Assembly: GCF_022919095.1 (NCBI RefSeq)
Contig: NZ_CP095073.1
Location: forward strand, 2,852,001-2,916,000
Direction of reading: 5' to 3'
Origin: Halobacillus salinarum
GTDB taxonomy: Bacteria > Bacillota > Bacilli > Bacillales > Halobacillaceae
Length of the DNA: 64,000 nucleotides
Below the pieces are notes generated by a model. It saw nothing but the letters and a program-made list of their open reading frames with translations. It did not search any database and had not been told where the DNA came from. Position 1 is the first letter of the stretch, and the number at the start of each line of letters is the position of its first letter. Below are positions 39,519-48,664 of this stretch, one piece after another. A program made the translations under genes and the position numbers.

Positions 39519-41220
39519 GATAACTTTTCCCCCTGTGCTTCGTTTTCCCATTTGTATCCTTTTGGCTGCGCATAAGCTTCAACCGTTTCATTACATCATT
39601 TTCTCGCCCGAAATAATCGTGAAGCTTACAGTACTCCTGATAAAGTTTTTCATAGACCTGCACATTCTCTGGAATGGGTTCTATTGCTTCTTCCTCCACC
39701 TTTGCCATATATTCAGAAGCCTCCATAATCGAATCATAGCCGCCGGAAGCAGCCCCTGCTGCAACAGCTCCAAACATAGCTGCGCCGAGTGCAGGTGTTT
39801 GTTTTGAAGCTGCTATGTTAATTTTTCTATTCGATACATCTGCGTAGATTTGCAGCAAGAGTTTATTTTTTTGCGGCAGACCTCCACACACATACAATTC
39901 TTCAACAGGTACGTCATTAAGATGAAAAGCATCAATAATTTTTCTTGTACCAAAAGCTGTTGCTTCAAGAAGCGTCCGATATATTTCTTCAGGCTTTGTT
40001 TGCAGCGTGGCACCTATAAGTAATCCGCTTAATTCTGTATCTACTAAAACCGATCTGTTTCCGTTCCACCAATCCAAAGCTAGAAGGCCGGTTTCTCCAG
40101 GAAGATAAGCGGCAGCTTTTTGTTCTAGGTATTGATGAATAGAGAGATTCAAATCTTTCGCTTCATCGTGTATAGACTTAGGAACGCTATTTTCAATATA
40201 CCAGGCAAAGATGTCGCCAACAGCAGATTGTCCGGCTTCATATCCATAAAGCCCCGGGATAATGCCATCCTCTACAACTCCGCACATCCCTTCCACTGGT
40301 TTTTCTTCCGTGCCTAACACCATATGACAGATCGATGTTCCCATAGCCATTACCATCTTTCCTGGAGAGACTACCCCCATCGCAGGGACGGCAGCATGTG
40401 CGTCAACATTTCCTACCGCGACTGCTGTTCCAGGCTTTAATCCAAATTTCTCCGCCATATGAGGCGTTAATCCGCCTGCTTTTGTCCCCAAGGACACGAC
40501 CTCTCCTCGCAGTTTTGTTTCAATTACATCTTCAAGTCCTGGATCTAATGACTTAAAGAAATCTTTATCAGGATAGCCTTCTTGTTTATGCCAAATAGAT
40601 TTGTATCCAGCAGTACAGCTGTTACGAAGCAATCGGCCGGTCATTTGAGAAACGACCCAGTCCGTCGCTTCCACAAATCGATCAGCAGCGTGGAAAACTT
40701 CAGGTGCTTCATTCAATATCTGCCATATTTTTGCGATCATCCACTCAGAAGATATTTTCCCCCCATACCTTGGTAAAAAAGCTTCTTCTCGCTTTTCTGC
40801 GATGGCATTCAATTGATTGGCCTCATCCTGAGCAGCATGGTGCTTCCAAAGCTTCACCCAGCTATGAGGATGATCTTTCCAATCTTCATTAAATGATAGC
40901 GGCACAAGATCTTCATCAATAGGAAGCATTGTACATGCCGTAAAATCAATACCAATTCCGATAATTTCTTCAGGATTAACCTTCGTCTTATTTAATAAGG
41001 CAGGAATGGACTTCTCAAGTACTTCTAGATAATCGAAAGGGTGCTGTAATGCCCACTCATGCTCCAGCAGTATAGGAGACCCGGGTAGTGCTTCATCAAT
41101 TACCCCATGCCGGTAAGGAGTCACATCATCTGCTATTTCTGCTCCATCTATAACCGACACTAATACTGCGCGGCCGGATTCGGTTCCATAATCAACTCCG
41201 ATTGTATATTTACCACTCAT
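39496..41220 (-). CDS. araB: L-ribulokinase
   Basis: 574-residue FGGY-family kinase phosphorylating L-ribulose to L-ribulose 5-phosphate. The N-terminal phosphate site [44 protein letters not shown] and [19 protein letters not shown] are diagnostic. The C-terminal tail ([14 protein letters not shown]) is basic and slightly longer than usual, and overlaps the araA start by 23 bases. AAGGAGG precedes ATG. It follows araD by 17 bases. Confidence 0.94.
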   Translation of the reverse strand: MSGKYTIGVDYGTESGRAVLVSVIDGAEIADDVTPYRHGVIDEALPGSPILLEHEWALQHPFDYLEVLEKSIPALLNKTKVNPEEIIGIGIDFTACTMLPIDEDLVPLSFNEDWKDHPHSWVKLWKHHAAQDEANQLNAIAEKREEAFLPRYGGKISSEWMIAKIWQILNEAPEVFHAADRFVEATDWVVSQMTGRLLRNSCTAGYKSIWHKQEGYPDKDFFKSLDPGLEDVIETKLRGEVVSLGTKAGGLTPHMAEKFGLKPGTAVAVGNVDAHAAVPAMGVVSPGKMVMAMGTSICHMVLGTEEKPVEGMCGVVEDGIIPGLYGYEAGQSAVGDIFAWYIENSVPKSIHDEAKDLNLSIHQYLEQKAAAYLPGETGLLALDWWNGNRSVLVDTELSGLLIGATLQTKPEEIYRTLLEATAFGTRKIIDAFHLNDVPVEELYVCGGLPQKNKLLLQIYADVSNRKINIAASKQTPALGAAMFGAVAAGAASGGYDSIMEASEYMAKVEEEAIEPIPENVQVYEKLYQEYCKLHDYFGRENDVMKRLKLMRSQKDTNGKTKHRGKSYHAKHTAL

Positions 41221-41237
41221 TAAGCTGAACCTCCTTG

Positions 41238-41933
41238 CTATTTTTGACCATAGTAAGCATTCTCTCCATGTTTTCTTAAGTAATGTTTATCAAGCAGTTC
41301 CTGGTCCATGCTTGAAACTGTCGGATTCAACTGGTACGTATATAAAGCCATTTTTGCAACTTCTTCAAGAACCACCGCATTATGAATGGCATCAGCTGCA
41401 TCTTTTCCCCAGGAAAACGGGGCATGAGAATGGACAAGCACACCAGGAATTTCATTTGGGTTTAATTTTCTTTCATTAAAGGTTTCTACAATGACCCGTC
41501 CTGTATCTAATTCATATGCTCCTCTTATTTCTTCACGGGTCATTTTCCTTGTACAAGGAATAGAGCCGTAAAAATAATCCCCTTGGGTTGTGCCTAAGCA
41601 AGGAATATCTAAACCTGCCTGAGCCCAGCTGGTTGCCCATGGTGAATGGGTATGAACGACGCCTCCAGCCCCCGGAAAGCTCCGGTAGATCTCGAGGTGG
41701 GTAGGCGTATCAGAGGAAGGATTGAGCTTTCCTTCAACCACTTCACCTTCCAAATCGACGACCACTAAATCATCGACAGTCATTTTGTCATAAGAAATTC
41801 CGCTTGGTTTAATTACCACTAGATCCTCATCTTTACTGTAACCGCTTACATTACCCCAGGTAAAAGTGACTAGTTTATAAGCGGTTAGTGCTTGATTAGC
41901 TTCAAGTACCTGCTTTTTTAACGTTTCGAGCAT
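41238..41933 (-). CDS. araD: L-ribulose-5-phosphate 4-epimerase
   Basis: 231-residue class II aldolase-like zinc enzyme producing D-xylulose 5-phosphate. The phosphate-binding region [21 protein letters not shown] in outline, the metal His in [28 protein letters not shown], and [13 protein letters not shown] are all present. First structural gene of the operon downstream of the promoter/operator region at 41955-42015. AGGTG lies somewhat far (about 12 bases) from the ATG. Confidence 0.94.
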   Translation of the reverse strand: MLETLKKQVLEANQALTAYKLVTFTWGNVSGYSKDEDLVVIKPSGISYDKMTVDDLVVVDLEGEVVEGKLNPSSDTPTHLEIYRSFPGAGGVVHTHSPWATSWAQAGLDIPCLGTTQGDYFYGSIPCTRKMTREEIRGAYELDTGRVIVETFNERKLNPNEIPGVLVHSHAPFSWGKDAADAIHNAVVLEEVAKMALYTYQLNPTVSSMDQELLDKHYLRKHGENAYYGQK

Positions 41934-41954
41934 TAGTTAAAACACCTCTCATCA

Positions 41955-42013
41955 ACTTGTACGTATATATTTTTAATTATACGTTTATATTAAATTAAAT
42001 TGTCCGTACATGC
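41955..42013 (-). promoter_or_regulatory. AraR operator cluster before araD
   Basis: Three boxes resembling the AraR consensus ATTTGTACGTACAAAT: ACTTGTACGTATATAT (41955), AATTATACGTTTATAT (41975) and AATTGTCCGTACATGC (41998). The third overlaps the -35 element and the other two lie downstream of the -10, a layout suited to repression in the absence of arabinose. Confidence 0.7.
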
Positions 42014-42015
42014 AA
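41987..42015 (-). promoter_or_regulatory. Promoter of the arabinose operon
   Basis: TTGCAT at 42015-42010 and TAATAT at 41992-41987 on the minus strand, with a 17-base spacer, embedded in the AraR boxes. Confidence 0.6.
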
Positions 42016-42026
42016 TAATATTTTAA

Positions 42027-42041
42027 AATTTTTCAAAAATT
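42027..42041. promoter_or_regulatory. CodY-like palindrome upstream of the arabinose promoter
   Basis: AATTTTTCAAAAATT differs from the CodY consensus AATTTTCWGAAAATT only in its centre. The same 17-base palindrome core recurs at 50503. Binding by CodY is an inference. Confidence 0.35.
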
Positions 42042-42100
42042 TTAACACTTCGGCTTTTTACTGCTTCAGCTTACGTTCAGAGGGACAGTCATGAATACAT

Positions 42101-42131
42101 AAAAAAACACCTCAGCATCTCTGCCAAGGTG
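42101..42131 (-). terminator. Terminator after araR
   Basis: CACCT / AGGTG-closed hairpin followed by T7 on the minus strand, so araR is transcribed separately from araD. Confidence 0.7.
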
Positions 42132-42143
42132 AGCCCAGAATAT

Positions 42144-43283
42144 TTAATTCACGTTCTCTACGTCTTCTCCCGAACTAGTAAGGTCCTTTGTTGATTTTCT
42201 TTCCACAAGCTCAGGAGTATAAATGACACTTTTTACTTCTTCTTTTGCTCCTTTTCCCTGCTGCTTGCGTTTAATCAAGCTGAGAATAAGTTTGCTTGCA
42301 GTTCTCCCCATATCCGCTTTTGGATGATTCACAGAAGTAAGCTTTACTTCAGAAAGCTCGGCCAGAAATGAATTATCAAATCCCACGATTGATAAATCTT
42401 CAGGAATATTGATCTTCTTCTCCCTTAGTACGTCGAGAAGTTTCATAGCTAATTCATCGTTATAACAAATAATGGCTGTCGGACCCTCTTCCTTGTTAGA
42501 AAGCTTTTCACGTAGTTCACGTGCTGGCTTTTCGCACTTTTCTCCAGTACTATAAGTCGTAATATGCTTAGGATTTATTGGAACATTGTACTCTCTATGG
42601 GCTTTTAAATACCCTTTCATTCGGAGCGTGCCTTGCATATCATCTGTTTTAAAGAAACCTAAGATATTACGATGCCCTCTTTTAATTAAATATTCTGTCT
42701 GCAGGTATGCTCCACGTTCATCATCTACAACCACCCTGATTGGCTCTAATGCTTCGTAGTAAGCATTGATCATCACATAGGGCAGGTTTAAGCGCTCCAA
42801 GTTTAAATAATAATTAATATTTGGATTCGAATAAGCGCTTTTTGTCGGTTCGATAATGGCTCCATCGAAATTCTGCGAAATGATGTTCTCTAAATACTCT
42901 CTCTCCTTATCATGATTGTTATTCGTGTTAAACAAAGTGACCTGGTAGCCGTGTTCACTTAAATAAGATTCCGCACCACGAATAATCGATGGAAAAATAT
43001 AATCAGAAATATACGTGGTCACAATAGCGATATTTTTCCTGGCCCGCAACTCCTTATTCTCCGTATGATTACTTCGGTCTGCGCAGAACGTTCCGGCTCC
43101 TTGAGCTCTGTACAACCAGCCTTCATTAACTAGTTCTCCTACAGCCAGCCTGACTGTATGGCGGCTCACACTAAATTGGCGCATCATTTCACTTTCAGAA
43201 TGAATCTTTTGGTGCGGCTCATAGGTACCATCTAAGATTTTGGATTTGATTTCCTGTTTAATAAGATTATACTTTGTCTGCAA
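42144..43283 (-). CDS. araR: Arabinose operon repressor AraR
   Basis: 379-residue chimeric repressor: an N-terminal GntR-type winged helix (residues 1-70; SESEMMRQFSVSRHTVRLAV) joined to a C-terminal LacI/GalR-type sugar-binding domain (VTTYISDYIFPSIIRGAESY, AIICYNDELAMKLLDVLREK). This domain combination is diagnostic for AraR, which leaves its operators upon binding L-arabinose. TTG 43283 (MQTKYNLIKQEIKSKI) aligns with the B. subtilis N-terminus and follows GGGGGGAAACAAG. A frame back to 43364 would run through the operator and is rejected. An AraR box 23 bases upstream suggests autoregulation. Confidence 0.93.
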   Translation of the reverse strand: MQTKYNLIKQEIKSKILDGTYEPHQKIHSESEMMRQFSVSRHTVRLAVGELVNEGWLYRAQGAGTFCADRSNHTENKELRARKNIAIVTTYISDYIFPSIIRGAESYLSEHGYQVTLFNTNNNHDKEREYLENIISQNFDGAIIEPTKSAYSNPNINYYLNLERLNLPYVMINAYYEALEPIRVVVDDERGAYLQTEYLIKRGHRNILGFFKTDDMQGTLRMKGYLKAHREYNVPINPKHITTYSTGEKCEKPARELREKLSNKEEGPTAIICYNDELAMKLLDVLREKKINIPEDLSIVGFDNSFLAELSEVKLTSVNHPKADMGRTASKLILSLIKRKQQGKGAKEEVKSVIYTPELVERKSTKDLTSSGEDVENVN

Positions 43284-43305
43284 ACTTGTTTCCCCCCGGC
43301 ACAAA

Positions 43306-43321
43306 ACTTGTTCGTATAAGT
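43306..43321 (-). promoter_or_regulatory. AraR operator before araR
   Basis: ACTTGTTCGTATAAGT, a nearly symmetric match to the AraR box, just downstream of the -10 of araR. A weaker half-like match (ACACATGTACGAGTCT) lies at 43394-43409 and could allow cooperative binding. Confidence 0.65.
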
Positions 43322-43322
43322 T

Positions 43323-43351
43323 AGCATACCATATGTATGAATGAGTTTCAT
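43323..43351 (-). promoter_or_regulatory. araR promoter
   Basis: ATGAAA and TATGCT on the minus strand with a 17-base spacer; the -10 is preceded by TGG (extended form). Confidence 0.45.
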
Positions 43352-43427
43352 TTATGAACAGCACATTTACACTAATTTAAATGACGAGTTCTACACATGT
43401 ACGAGTCTTTCTTGAACGACACGCATG

Positions 43428-43461
43428 AAAAAAGGAAGACTCCGTGGATGGTCTTCCTTTT
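43428..43461 (-). terminator. Terminator after ktrC
   Basis: Eleven-base stem AAAAGGAAGAC / GTCTTCCTTTT with T run on the minus strand, 14 bases past the ktrC stop. Confidence 0.72.
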
Positions 43462-43475
43462 ACTCATTCGCTTAT

Positions 43476-44147
43476 TTAATTTTCATCTTCTACTACAAGG
43501 TGTTTTTCAAAGCGGCTGATATCTTTATCCGCGCCAATGACGATCAGGACATCACTTTCACGGATCTCCTCAGTCGCCATAGGGGAAACGATCACATCTT
43601 TATTTCTTTTAATAGCTACAACGTTACATCCGTAATGGGCTCGAATATCTAAATCCACAAGCGTGCGCCCGCTCATTTTCGAACCTGCCTTCACTTCCAC
43701 AACGCTGTGATCATCAGATAGTTCAATATAATCTAAAATATTATTGGAAATGATATTGTGAGCAATCCTTTTTCCCATATCCCTCTCAGGATGTACGACA
43801 TGATCAGCTCCGATTTTAGTAAGTACCTTTTCGTGATAGTCATTTTGCGCCTTTACAGTAATCGTTTTAATTCCCAGCTCTTTAAGCATAAGTGTAGTCA
43901 ATATACTTGATTGAATGTTATCACCGATTGCTACGATCACGTGATCAATATTGCGAAGGCCTAATTCCTTCAGCACATTTTCATCGGTTGAATCAGCGAT
44001 TACGGCATGGGCAGCAATCTCCTTGTATTCGTTAACTTTATCTTCATCAAGATCAAGGGCGAGCACTTCCATCCCTTCTCTTGCCAGTTCCCGGCAGATA
44101 CTTCCGCCAAAACGGCCAAGGCCGATCACAGCAAATTCCTTTTTCAT
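43476..44147 (-). CDS. ktrC: Potassium channel regulatory subunit KtrC (RCK protein)
   Basis: 223-residue cytosolic RCK protein that gates the K+ transporter KtrD or KtrB. The N-terminal Rossmann motif VIGLGRFGGSICREL binds ATP/ADP or NAD(H), and the C-terminal RCK_C domain (about residues 135-220, LDYIELSDDHSVVEVKAG) is the c-di-AMP site in Firmicutes homologues. KtrC is favoured over KtrA because of its location near rnjA, as for B. subtilis ykqB. K+ uptake is central to osmotic adjustment, in line with the BCCT carrier. The channel subunit is not in this window. Confidence 0.85.
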   Translation of the reverse strand: MKKEFAVIGLGRFGGSICRELAREGMEVLALDLDEDKVNEYKEIAAHAVIADSTDENVLKELGLRNIDHVIVAIGDNIQSSILTTLMLKELGIKTITVKAQNDYHEKVLTKIGADHVVHPERDMGKRIAHNIISNNILDYIELSDDHSVVEVKAGSKMSGRTLVDLDIRAHYGCNVVAIKRNKDVIVSPMATEEIRESDVLIVIGADKDISRFEKHLVVEDEN

Positions 44148-44238
44148 TGCAAATCCTCCAAAGTTTCAGGTGAAGTCTATTATTATTCTATCATAGAAGA
44201 AAGAGGATAATACAGAAATAATCAAAGAGCAGAAAGCT

Positions 44239-45252
44239 TTATTTTTTTCCTTTCACATAATCAGCGTCAAATAAAAACATCCGCATCAGCAGGACCAATG
44301 AAGGAATCAGCAATAGCAAGCCTGCAATAAATACAATCACTAGTGCGGCCCCCATTGTATCGTTAGTTACTCCACTGGAAAGAGTCACTTGTGGATGGAG
44401 AAGGTAAGGCAGATGAGAAACCCCATAGCCGAAAAAAGCAAAAAAGAACTGAAACATGACAGCGATAAACGACCATCCATAATACTTTCCTCTATAGACA
44501 AGCAGCACAGCGATCATGAAAAATGCGACCGATATCCCGAATACCCACCAAAGTTCAATCGCTCTTTGGTAATGTGCTGGATTTTGCTGACTCAACGCAA
44601 TAAACGTCGTCAGGCTAGCAATAATGGTAGGAGAACTCCAAAATAAAGCATACTTTCTTACTAAGTTTAACGCCGGTTCATCACCAGCCCGGTGCGCATA
44701 ATACGTCAAAAACATCGAACTAATATATAAAACAGATACGATCGCTAAGAATACTACGCTCCATGAGTATGGACTTGTTAAGAGTTCCCCATAAAGCAGC
44801 TGAACCCCGTTCCCGGTTTCTTCAATGTAGCCTCCTTCAGAGATTGTTAAAGCCGTAGACAAAGAGGCAGGAATTAACAGACCGGTGGCTCCATAAAGAA
44901 AGATATACAAAGGATTTTCTTTCGAACCGTAGTTTTCAAAAGCATAGAAAGAACCTCTAATCGCTAATAACACAATGGCAATACTGCCAGGAATTAATAA
45001 TGATTGACCAAAATAATAAGCCATATCAGGAAAAAAGCCTACTAGTCCCACAAAAAAGAACACAAAGAATACATTGGTTACTTCCCACACGGGAGACAAG
45101 TATCTGGAGATTAATTGGTTTATAATATGATCGTTTTTGGTCACTTTCGCATAAAAGGCAAAGAAACCGGCACCAAAATCGATAGAAGCAACAATCAAGT
45201 AACCGTAAAGAAAGATCCAAAGTACAGTAATTCCAATATATTCAAATCCCAT
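44239..45252 (-). CDS. cydB: Cytochrome bd-type quinol oxidase subunit II
   Basis: 337-residue membrane protein with about eight to nine segments, the partner of CydA in the bd oxidase that reduces O2 to water with quinol. Family features are WIFLYGYLIVASIDFGAGFF at the N-terminus and SRYLSPVWEVTNVFFVFFFV. GGAGG seven bases before ATG lies in the end of cydA, and stop and start overlap (TAATG), giving translational coupling. It is of the short YthB-like type. Confidence 0.9.
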   Translation of the reverse strand: MGFEYIGITVLWIFLYGYLIVASIDFGAGFFAFYAKVTKNDHIINQLISRYLSPVWEVTNVFFVFFFVGLVGFFPDMAYYFGQSLLIPGSIAIVLLAIRGSFYAFENYGSKENPLYIFLYGATGLLIPASLSTALTISEGGYIEETGNGVQLLYGELLTSPYSWSVVFLAIVSVLYISSMFLTYYAHRAGDEPALNLVRKYALFWSSPTIIASLTTFIALSQQNPAHYQRAIELWWVFGISVAFFMIAVLLVYRGKYYGWSFIAVMFQFFFAFFGYGVSHLPYLLHPQVTLSSGVTNDTMGAALVIVFIAGLLLLIPSLVLLMRMFLFDADYVKGKK

Positions 45253-46610
45253 TATTCATCCTCCTCCCCGGCAGCCGCCACTTGAGGATAACGGTGCTCA
45301 AGTTCAAGTTCGGCAGGATTATTTTTAAACATTTTTCTTAAAACAGATATGCAGCCAATCGCAAGGACGGCATAGACTGCAATGAATAACAGAAACATTA
45401 GGTCAACATGGGAGGAAGTAGTGGCCCCTTCAGCTACTTTCATATATCCTCTCAAAATCCAAGGCTGACGACCGACTTCTGCAAAGATCCAGCCAAATTC
45501 TATGGCAAGCATCGCAAGTGGTCCAGTAAGTGCGAGGCCGATGAGCAGCAAGCGGTTATGCTCGTTCCACCTTTTTACTTTCCAAAAGACTAAATAAAGA
45601 AGAGCCATGCCGATGAGATAAAACCCGATAGACACCATTAAATCGAACATATAATGAATCCAAAGCGGAGGCTGTTCATCTTTCGGAGTCTCATCAAGGC
45701 CTGTAACTTCAGCATTGAAGTCCTCGTGGGCTAGGAAACTAAGCGCATTAGGAATTCGAAGCGCATGTTCTACTTCGTTGTTTTCATTTAATGTTCCAAA
45801 GACAATCAAATCGGCACCCTTCTCTGTTTCAAAATGCCATTCTCCCGCTGCGAGTTTTTCAGGCTGGTGATCCGCCAAAAATTTAGCCGATAAGTCTCCG
45901 GCAAATGCGGTGACAACTGCAAAAATAAAAGTTGAGATGACGGTGAGTTTTAACGCTTTTTTGTGATAGACGGACCCTTTTTTTGCCAGTATAATTATTG
46001 CGGTAATCGTAGCCAAAACAGCCGCTGAAGTTAAATAAGAAGACGAAATGACGTGAAATACTTTCGTAGGTGTAGCTGGATTAAACATCGCTTCTAACGG
46101 CTTAATAGCTGTAATGGTACGTCCCTCAAGCTGAAAGCCCTGGGGCGTATTCATAAACGCATTGACCGTAGTAATAAAGAAGGCAGACATCGTCGATCCA
46201 ATAATGACTGGAATAGATAACAGCCAGTGAAATAGTGGATTTTTAAAACGATCCCAAGTATAAAGATAAGCCCCTAAGAAAATTGCTTCAAAGAAGAAAG
46301 CAAAAGTTTCCATAAATAATGGCAGACTGATAACATTTCCGGCAATTTGCATAAAGCTTGGCCATAACAAGGAAAGCTGCAGGCCAATCGCTGTACCTGT
46401 TACAACTCCCACAGCTACGGTAATCGTAAACCCTCTCGTCCATCTTCTGGCGAGCAGCGTATAGTGAGGATCCTTTTTCTTGATCCCGATAAATTCGGCA
46501 ATAGAGACCATGACTGGAACTCCAACTCCGATGGTTGCAAATATGATATGAAAGCCTAATGTAAGGGAAGTGAGCATTCGGCTGAGTATAACGCTATCAA
46601 GACCCAACAT
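45252..46610 (-). CDS. cydA: Cytochrome bd-type quinol oxidase subunit I
   Basis: 452-residue heme-bearing subunit with nine membrane segments. The heme ligand His is near residue 21 (LTLGFHIIFA), and the EVGRQPWILRG motif is intact near 390. The quinol loop is short, as in YthA/cyanide-insensitive-type enzymes. ATG 46610 (MLGLDSVILSR) with AAGGAGG seven bases upstream is preferred to a longer frame. First gene of cydAB, with a Rex-like box 92 bases upstream, so induction at high NADH/low oxygen is likely. Confidence 0.93.
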   Translation of the reverse strand: MLGLDSVILSRMLTSLTLGFHIIFATIGVGVPVMVSIAEFIGIKKKDPHYTLLARRWTRGFTITVAVGVVTGTAIGLQLSLLWPSFMQIAGNVISLPLFMETFAFFFEAIFLGAYLYTWDRFKNPLFHWLLSIPVIIGSTMSAFFITTVNAFMNTPQGFQLEGRTITAIKPLEAMFNPATPTKVFHVISSSYLTSAAVLATITAIIILAKKGSVYHKKALKLTVISTFIFAVVTAFAGDLSAKFLADHQPEKLAAGEWHFETEKGADLIVFGTLNENNEVEHALRIPNALSFLAHEDFNAEVTGLDETPKDEQPPLWIHYMFDLMVSIGFYLIGMALLYLVFWKVKRWNEHNRLLLIGLALTGPLAMLAIEFGWIFAEVGRQPWILRGYMKVAEGATTSSHVDLMFLLFIAVYAVLAIGCISVLRKMFKNNPAELELEHRYPQVAAAGEEDE

Positions 46611-46654
46611 TGTAAAACCTCCTTGCTGTTTCATCTAAAATCCGTATTGTCATC

Positions 46655-46660
46655 AGTATA
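46655..46660 (-). promoter_or_regulatory. -10 element of cydAB
   Basis: TATACT on the minus strand 45 bases before the start codon; no convincing -35 element. Confidence 0.4.
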
Positions 46661-46701
46661 GTACACTCCATTGCTTTTAAGTGGAATGAGACATGACGAT
46701 T

Positions 46702-46719
46702 TTGTGACATGGTTCACAA
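46702..46719. promoter_or_regulatory. Rex-type redox operator upstream of cydAB
   Basis: TTGTGACATGGTTCACAA matches the Rex consensus TTGTGAANNNNTTCACAA at all but one fixed position. It is nested in a wider inverted repeat (ACATGAC ... GTCATGT). Rex releases DNA at high NADH, and cyd genes are classical targets. Confidence 0.72.
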
Positions 46720-46780
46720 AGTCATGTTTTTGACAAATTTACCTACTCTTCCTTACCCTGTCTTCTCCCCCTTTAACACA

Positions 46781-46812
46781 AAAAAACTCTGCAGATCTCA
46801 CTGCAGAGTTTT
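46781..46812 (-). terminator. Terminator of the ABC exporter operon
   Basis: Ten-base stem AACTCTGCAG / CTGCAGAGTT with TTTTTTG tail on the minus strand. Confidence 0.8.
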
Positions 46813-46815
46813 GGA

Positions 46816-48648
46816 CTAAATGGCATCCAGCATTTGAAATTGTGATTTCACCAGGTCAAAATATTCACCTTTCATTTGCATGAGCTCCTTATGAGAGCCA
46901 CTTTCTAATATTTTACCATGTTCGAGAACAAAGATCGTATCTGCCTCTCTAATTGTTGAAAGGCGATGGGCAATAATTATCGCCGTCCGTCCATTGAGCA
47001 GCCGTTTTAAGGCCTCCTGGATTTTCATTTCTGTTTCCGTATCGATACTTGCGGTAGCCTCATCTAAGATAAGGATTTTCGGATCAGCCAGCAGGGCCCG
47101 GGCAAACGAAAGCAGCTGCCGTTCTCCCGCTGATAAGATGCTTCCTCTTTCTTCCACTTCGGTATCGTATCCATTTTTTAATCGTTTAATAAAATCATCC
47201 GCTCCGACTACTTTCGCTGCTTCTATGACTTCTTCATCGGCAGCATCTGGACGTCCGAATCTAATATTTTCTAATATTGTCCCTGAGAATATAAACGTAT
47301 CCTGTAACACGACACTTATGTTCTGTCTAATACTGTCAATAGCTGCATCCTTTAAGTCAATGCCATCTATCTTCACAGTTCCTTTAGTTGGATCGTAAAA
47401 ACGGCTGATCAAGTTCGCAATCGTAGACTTGCCGGATCCCGTATGACCAACCAATGCTACAGTCTCACCTTGCTTCATTTCCAAAGAAATTTCGTGAAGC
47501 GCTATACGCTTTTCATCATAGGCAAACTGTACGCGGTCAAACTCAATATGACCTTTCATATTCTTCATGTCGACAGCATTCATTTTTTCTTCTACATTCG
47601 GCTGTTCATCCAAAAATTCGAAAATCCGCTCTGAGGCTGCCATCGCCATCAGCAGCTGATTGTACATTTGTCCGAGCCTCGAAATCGGCTCCCAAAACAT
47701 TCCTAAGAAAAAAGCAAAGGAAACAAATGTACCGACTTGAATATCCTGCTGTAAGATCAGGTACGCACCGTATGCTACAAGAATAACCGTCCCTACAGCA
47801 TTACTCATCTCAACAAATGGACGGAACATCGCACTTTTTTTAGTAGCGATACGCCAGGAATTGAAATTATCAGAATTTACACCATTGAAAAATTCGGTGT
47901 TCTCTCTTTCCTGGGAAAAGGACTGTGTAATCCGTATTCCCTGGATACTTTCATTCAAATGCGAATTAAGTTTCGATTGCTGGATGCGCACTTGCTGCCA
48001 TGACCTTCGAATATTCTTTCTGAGCTTTGTAGAGATGTAGAACATGATCGGCATAATAACCATGATTGCCAGTGCCAGTTTTGGACTGAGAACAAGCAAA
48101 ATAATGATAATTCCCGTTAACATGACAACATCCATTAATAAATTGATAATCCCATTCGTAAACAATTCCTGCAGAGAATTAATGTCGTTCATAATTCTTA
48201 CAAGAATAGAGCCTGCTGAACGTGAATCAAAAAACTTATGGGAAAGGCGCTGCACGTGAGAAAACAGATGGCGCCTTAAATCGTAGATGACGTTCTGCCC
48301 TAAAATATTCACGTATTTTATTCTTAACGCATTTCCTATATAGCTTAACAGATACAGGACTGCTATTCCGATCACAAGCTTAGTTAGCAAACTTGTATCT
48401 TTATTTGCAATCGCAATATCAATGGCTACCTTACCGATAAGGACGGGAACAACTAATCTGACAATAGTGGAGATAAGCATAGAAATAATAGAAATGGGAA
48501 GCAGGTTCTTCGTATAAGGTTTGATATATTTCATTAACCTGACCATTTGCGACCAGTTAAACGGTTTATCAATGGCCTGGTCCTGCGTATATTTAAATCG
48601 ATTGAGGTGCTTATTCGTTTCCGGCCGGTGTTTAGGTTTTCTAGCCAA
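46816..48648 (-). CDS. ABC exporter half-transporter with catalytic Walker B, non-canonical signature
   Basis: 610-residue protein with an N-terminal six-helix exporter domain (residues about 40-345) fused to an ATPase. Walker A GHTGSGKST is near 405, Walker B ILILDEA carries the catalytic Glu, but the signature reads LSAGERQ instead of LSGGQ. This fits the consensus-site partner of a heterodimeric exporter, with the neighbouring gene as other half (like YknUV, YheHI or TM287/288). Likely drug or lipid export; substrate unknown. TTG start with GGAGGG seven bases upstream. Second gene of the pair, 16 bases after the first. Confidence 0.87.
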   Translation of the reverse strand: MARKPKHRPETNKHLNRFKYTQDQAIDKPFNWSQMVRLMKYIKPYTKNLLPISIISMLISTIVRLVVPVLIGKVAIDIAIANKDTSLLTKLVIGIAVLYLLSYIGNALRIKYVNILGQNVIYDLRRHLFSHVQRLSHKFFDSRSAGSILVRIMNDINSLQELFTNGIINLLMDVVMLTGIIIILLVLSPKLALAIMVIMPIMFYISTKLRKNIRRSWQQVRIQQSKLNSHLNESIQGIRITQSFSQERENTEFFNGVNSDNFNSWRIATKKSAMFRPFVEMSNAVGTVILVAYGAYLILQQDIQVGTFVSFAFFLGMFWEPISRLGQMYNQLLMAMAASERIFEFLDEQPNVEEKMNAVDMKNMKGHIEFDRVQFAYDEKRIALHEISLEMKQGETVALVGHTGSGKSTIANLISRFYDPTKGTVKIDGIDLKDAAIDSIRQNISVVLQDTFIFSGTILENIRFGRPDAADEEVIEAAKVVGADDFIKRLKNGYDTEVEERGSILSAGERQLLSFARALLADPKILILDEATASIDTETEMKIQEALKRLLNGRTAIIIAHRLSTIREADTIFVLEHGKILESGSHKELMQMKGEYFDLVKSQFQMLDAI

Positions 48649-48664
48649 GGTCCGTCCCTCCTCT

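Noticed and set aside
42784-42850. cre-like sites (AGCGCT cores) inside araR
   Set aside because: Matches to the CcpA consensus are partial and lie in coding sequence away from a promoter.
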